The translations under genes were made by a program, and so were the position numbers. Below the pieces are notes generated by a model that saw nothing but the letters and a program-made list of their open reading frames with translations, did not search any database and was not told the DNA's origin. Source: Deltaproteobacteria bacterium (lineage in GTDB: Bacteria > Bdellovibrionota > UBA1018 > UBA923). From it: DNA of 14,141 nucleotides. Below, piece by piece: positions 14,014 to 14,141 of the stretch (within the stretch, counting starts at the first letter, position 1; the number at the start of each line of letters is the position of its first letter). The stretch covers positions 1 to 14,141 of the forward strand of contig JACQAW010000074.1 in NCBI GenBank assembly GCA_016194725.1. The letters are read 5' to 3'.

Positions 14014-14141
14014 ATGGGATTTGCTCTACTCCTTGGCATGGTTGCTCTGACTTGGCTGGGTTTCCGGCCCAAATCATCATTAACCGAAACCGAAACTGAA
14101 GCACCAGCCGGGGCTCACTACCTCATTACGGGTGGAGCTGA
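14014..14141 (+). CDS. Possible membrane-anchored protein, cut by window end
   Basis: An ATG at 14014 opens a frame that stays open to the end of the window (42 codons). It reads MGFALLLGMVALTWLGF, a plausible signal anchor or signal peptide, then RPKSS, the repeat TETETE, and APAGAHYLITGGA. An AT-rich, promoter-like patch lies about 35 bases upstream. The TETETE repeat is encoded by ACCGAAACCGAAACTGAA, which resembles the units of the hairpin at 13807-13840, so the frame could also be a chance reading of another repeat arm. No family is recognisable from this length. The start has only a weak GGG upstream. Confidence 0.35.
   Translation, partial: MGFALLLGMVALTWLGFRPKSSLTETETEAPAGAHYLITGGA

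Noticed and set aside
13878..14099. 73-codon plus-strand frame in the final intergenic stretch
   Set aside because: It is rich in Pro, Cys and Trp without pattern, has no ribosome site, and competes with the more protein-like frame starting at 14014.

Overview
The window is about 14.1 kb of dense, fairly GC-rich bacterial DNA. It comes from a Gram-negative with an outer membrane: it carries an MCE/Mla phospholipid-transport set, and leuS is followed directly by a lipoprotein start in the position lptE often takes. The domain mix (a HD-GYP protein with GFP in place of GYP, a DciA-type helicase loader, a MlaD with a long beta-rich C-terminus, a periplasmic START-like protein) fits the former Deltaproteobacteria, perhaps Bdellovibrionota. 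That placement is an inference; no taxonomic marker was searched.

Layout, left to right. (1) Minus-strand run 3612->20: a HD-GYP-like protein, leucyl-tRNA synthetase (leuS), then a lipoprotein signal peptide that hits a stop and a 16-base A-run at the window edge. (2) A 52-bp divergent intergenic region and a small plus-strand DUF721/dciA gene. (3) A large perfect inverted repeat (3987-4128) filling the gap between dciA and the converging operon. (4) A seven-gene minus-strand block, 11207->4133: membrane sensor (frameshifted), alr, mlaE, mlaF, mlaD, a tail-anchored GYF_2-like protein, and a DUF1015 protein (frameshifted by a 7-bp tandem duplication). Junctions are tight (two 4-base GTGA overlaps, gaps of 4 to 25 bases), so they are probably co-transcribed. 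(5) Divergent plus-strand nadB, only 24 bases from the sensor, then a secreted START-like protein. (6) A 299-base stretch (13715-14013) with no gene, holding a second large hairpin (13737-13840) and an AT-rich patch, then the possible start of a membrane-anchored protein cut by the window end.

How the genes may fit together: MlaE, MlaF and MlaD would form the inner-membrane ABC transporter that moves phospholipids between the two membranes. Alr makes D-alanine for peptidoglycan. The sensor and the tail-anchored protein are also predicted membrane proteins, so the operon has an envelope theme. The START-like protein, a possible periplasmic lipid binder, is nearby but on the other strand.

The least ordinary things are the two long intergenic hairpins built from degenerate 6-base units, both just after stop codons and without U-tracts, and the cluster of disrupted reading frames (DUF1015, sensor, lipoprotein stub). 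I see no defence system, mobile element, CRISPR array, tRNA or rRNA, and no clearly new multi-gene system.
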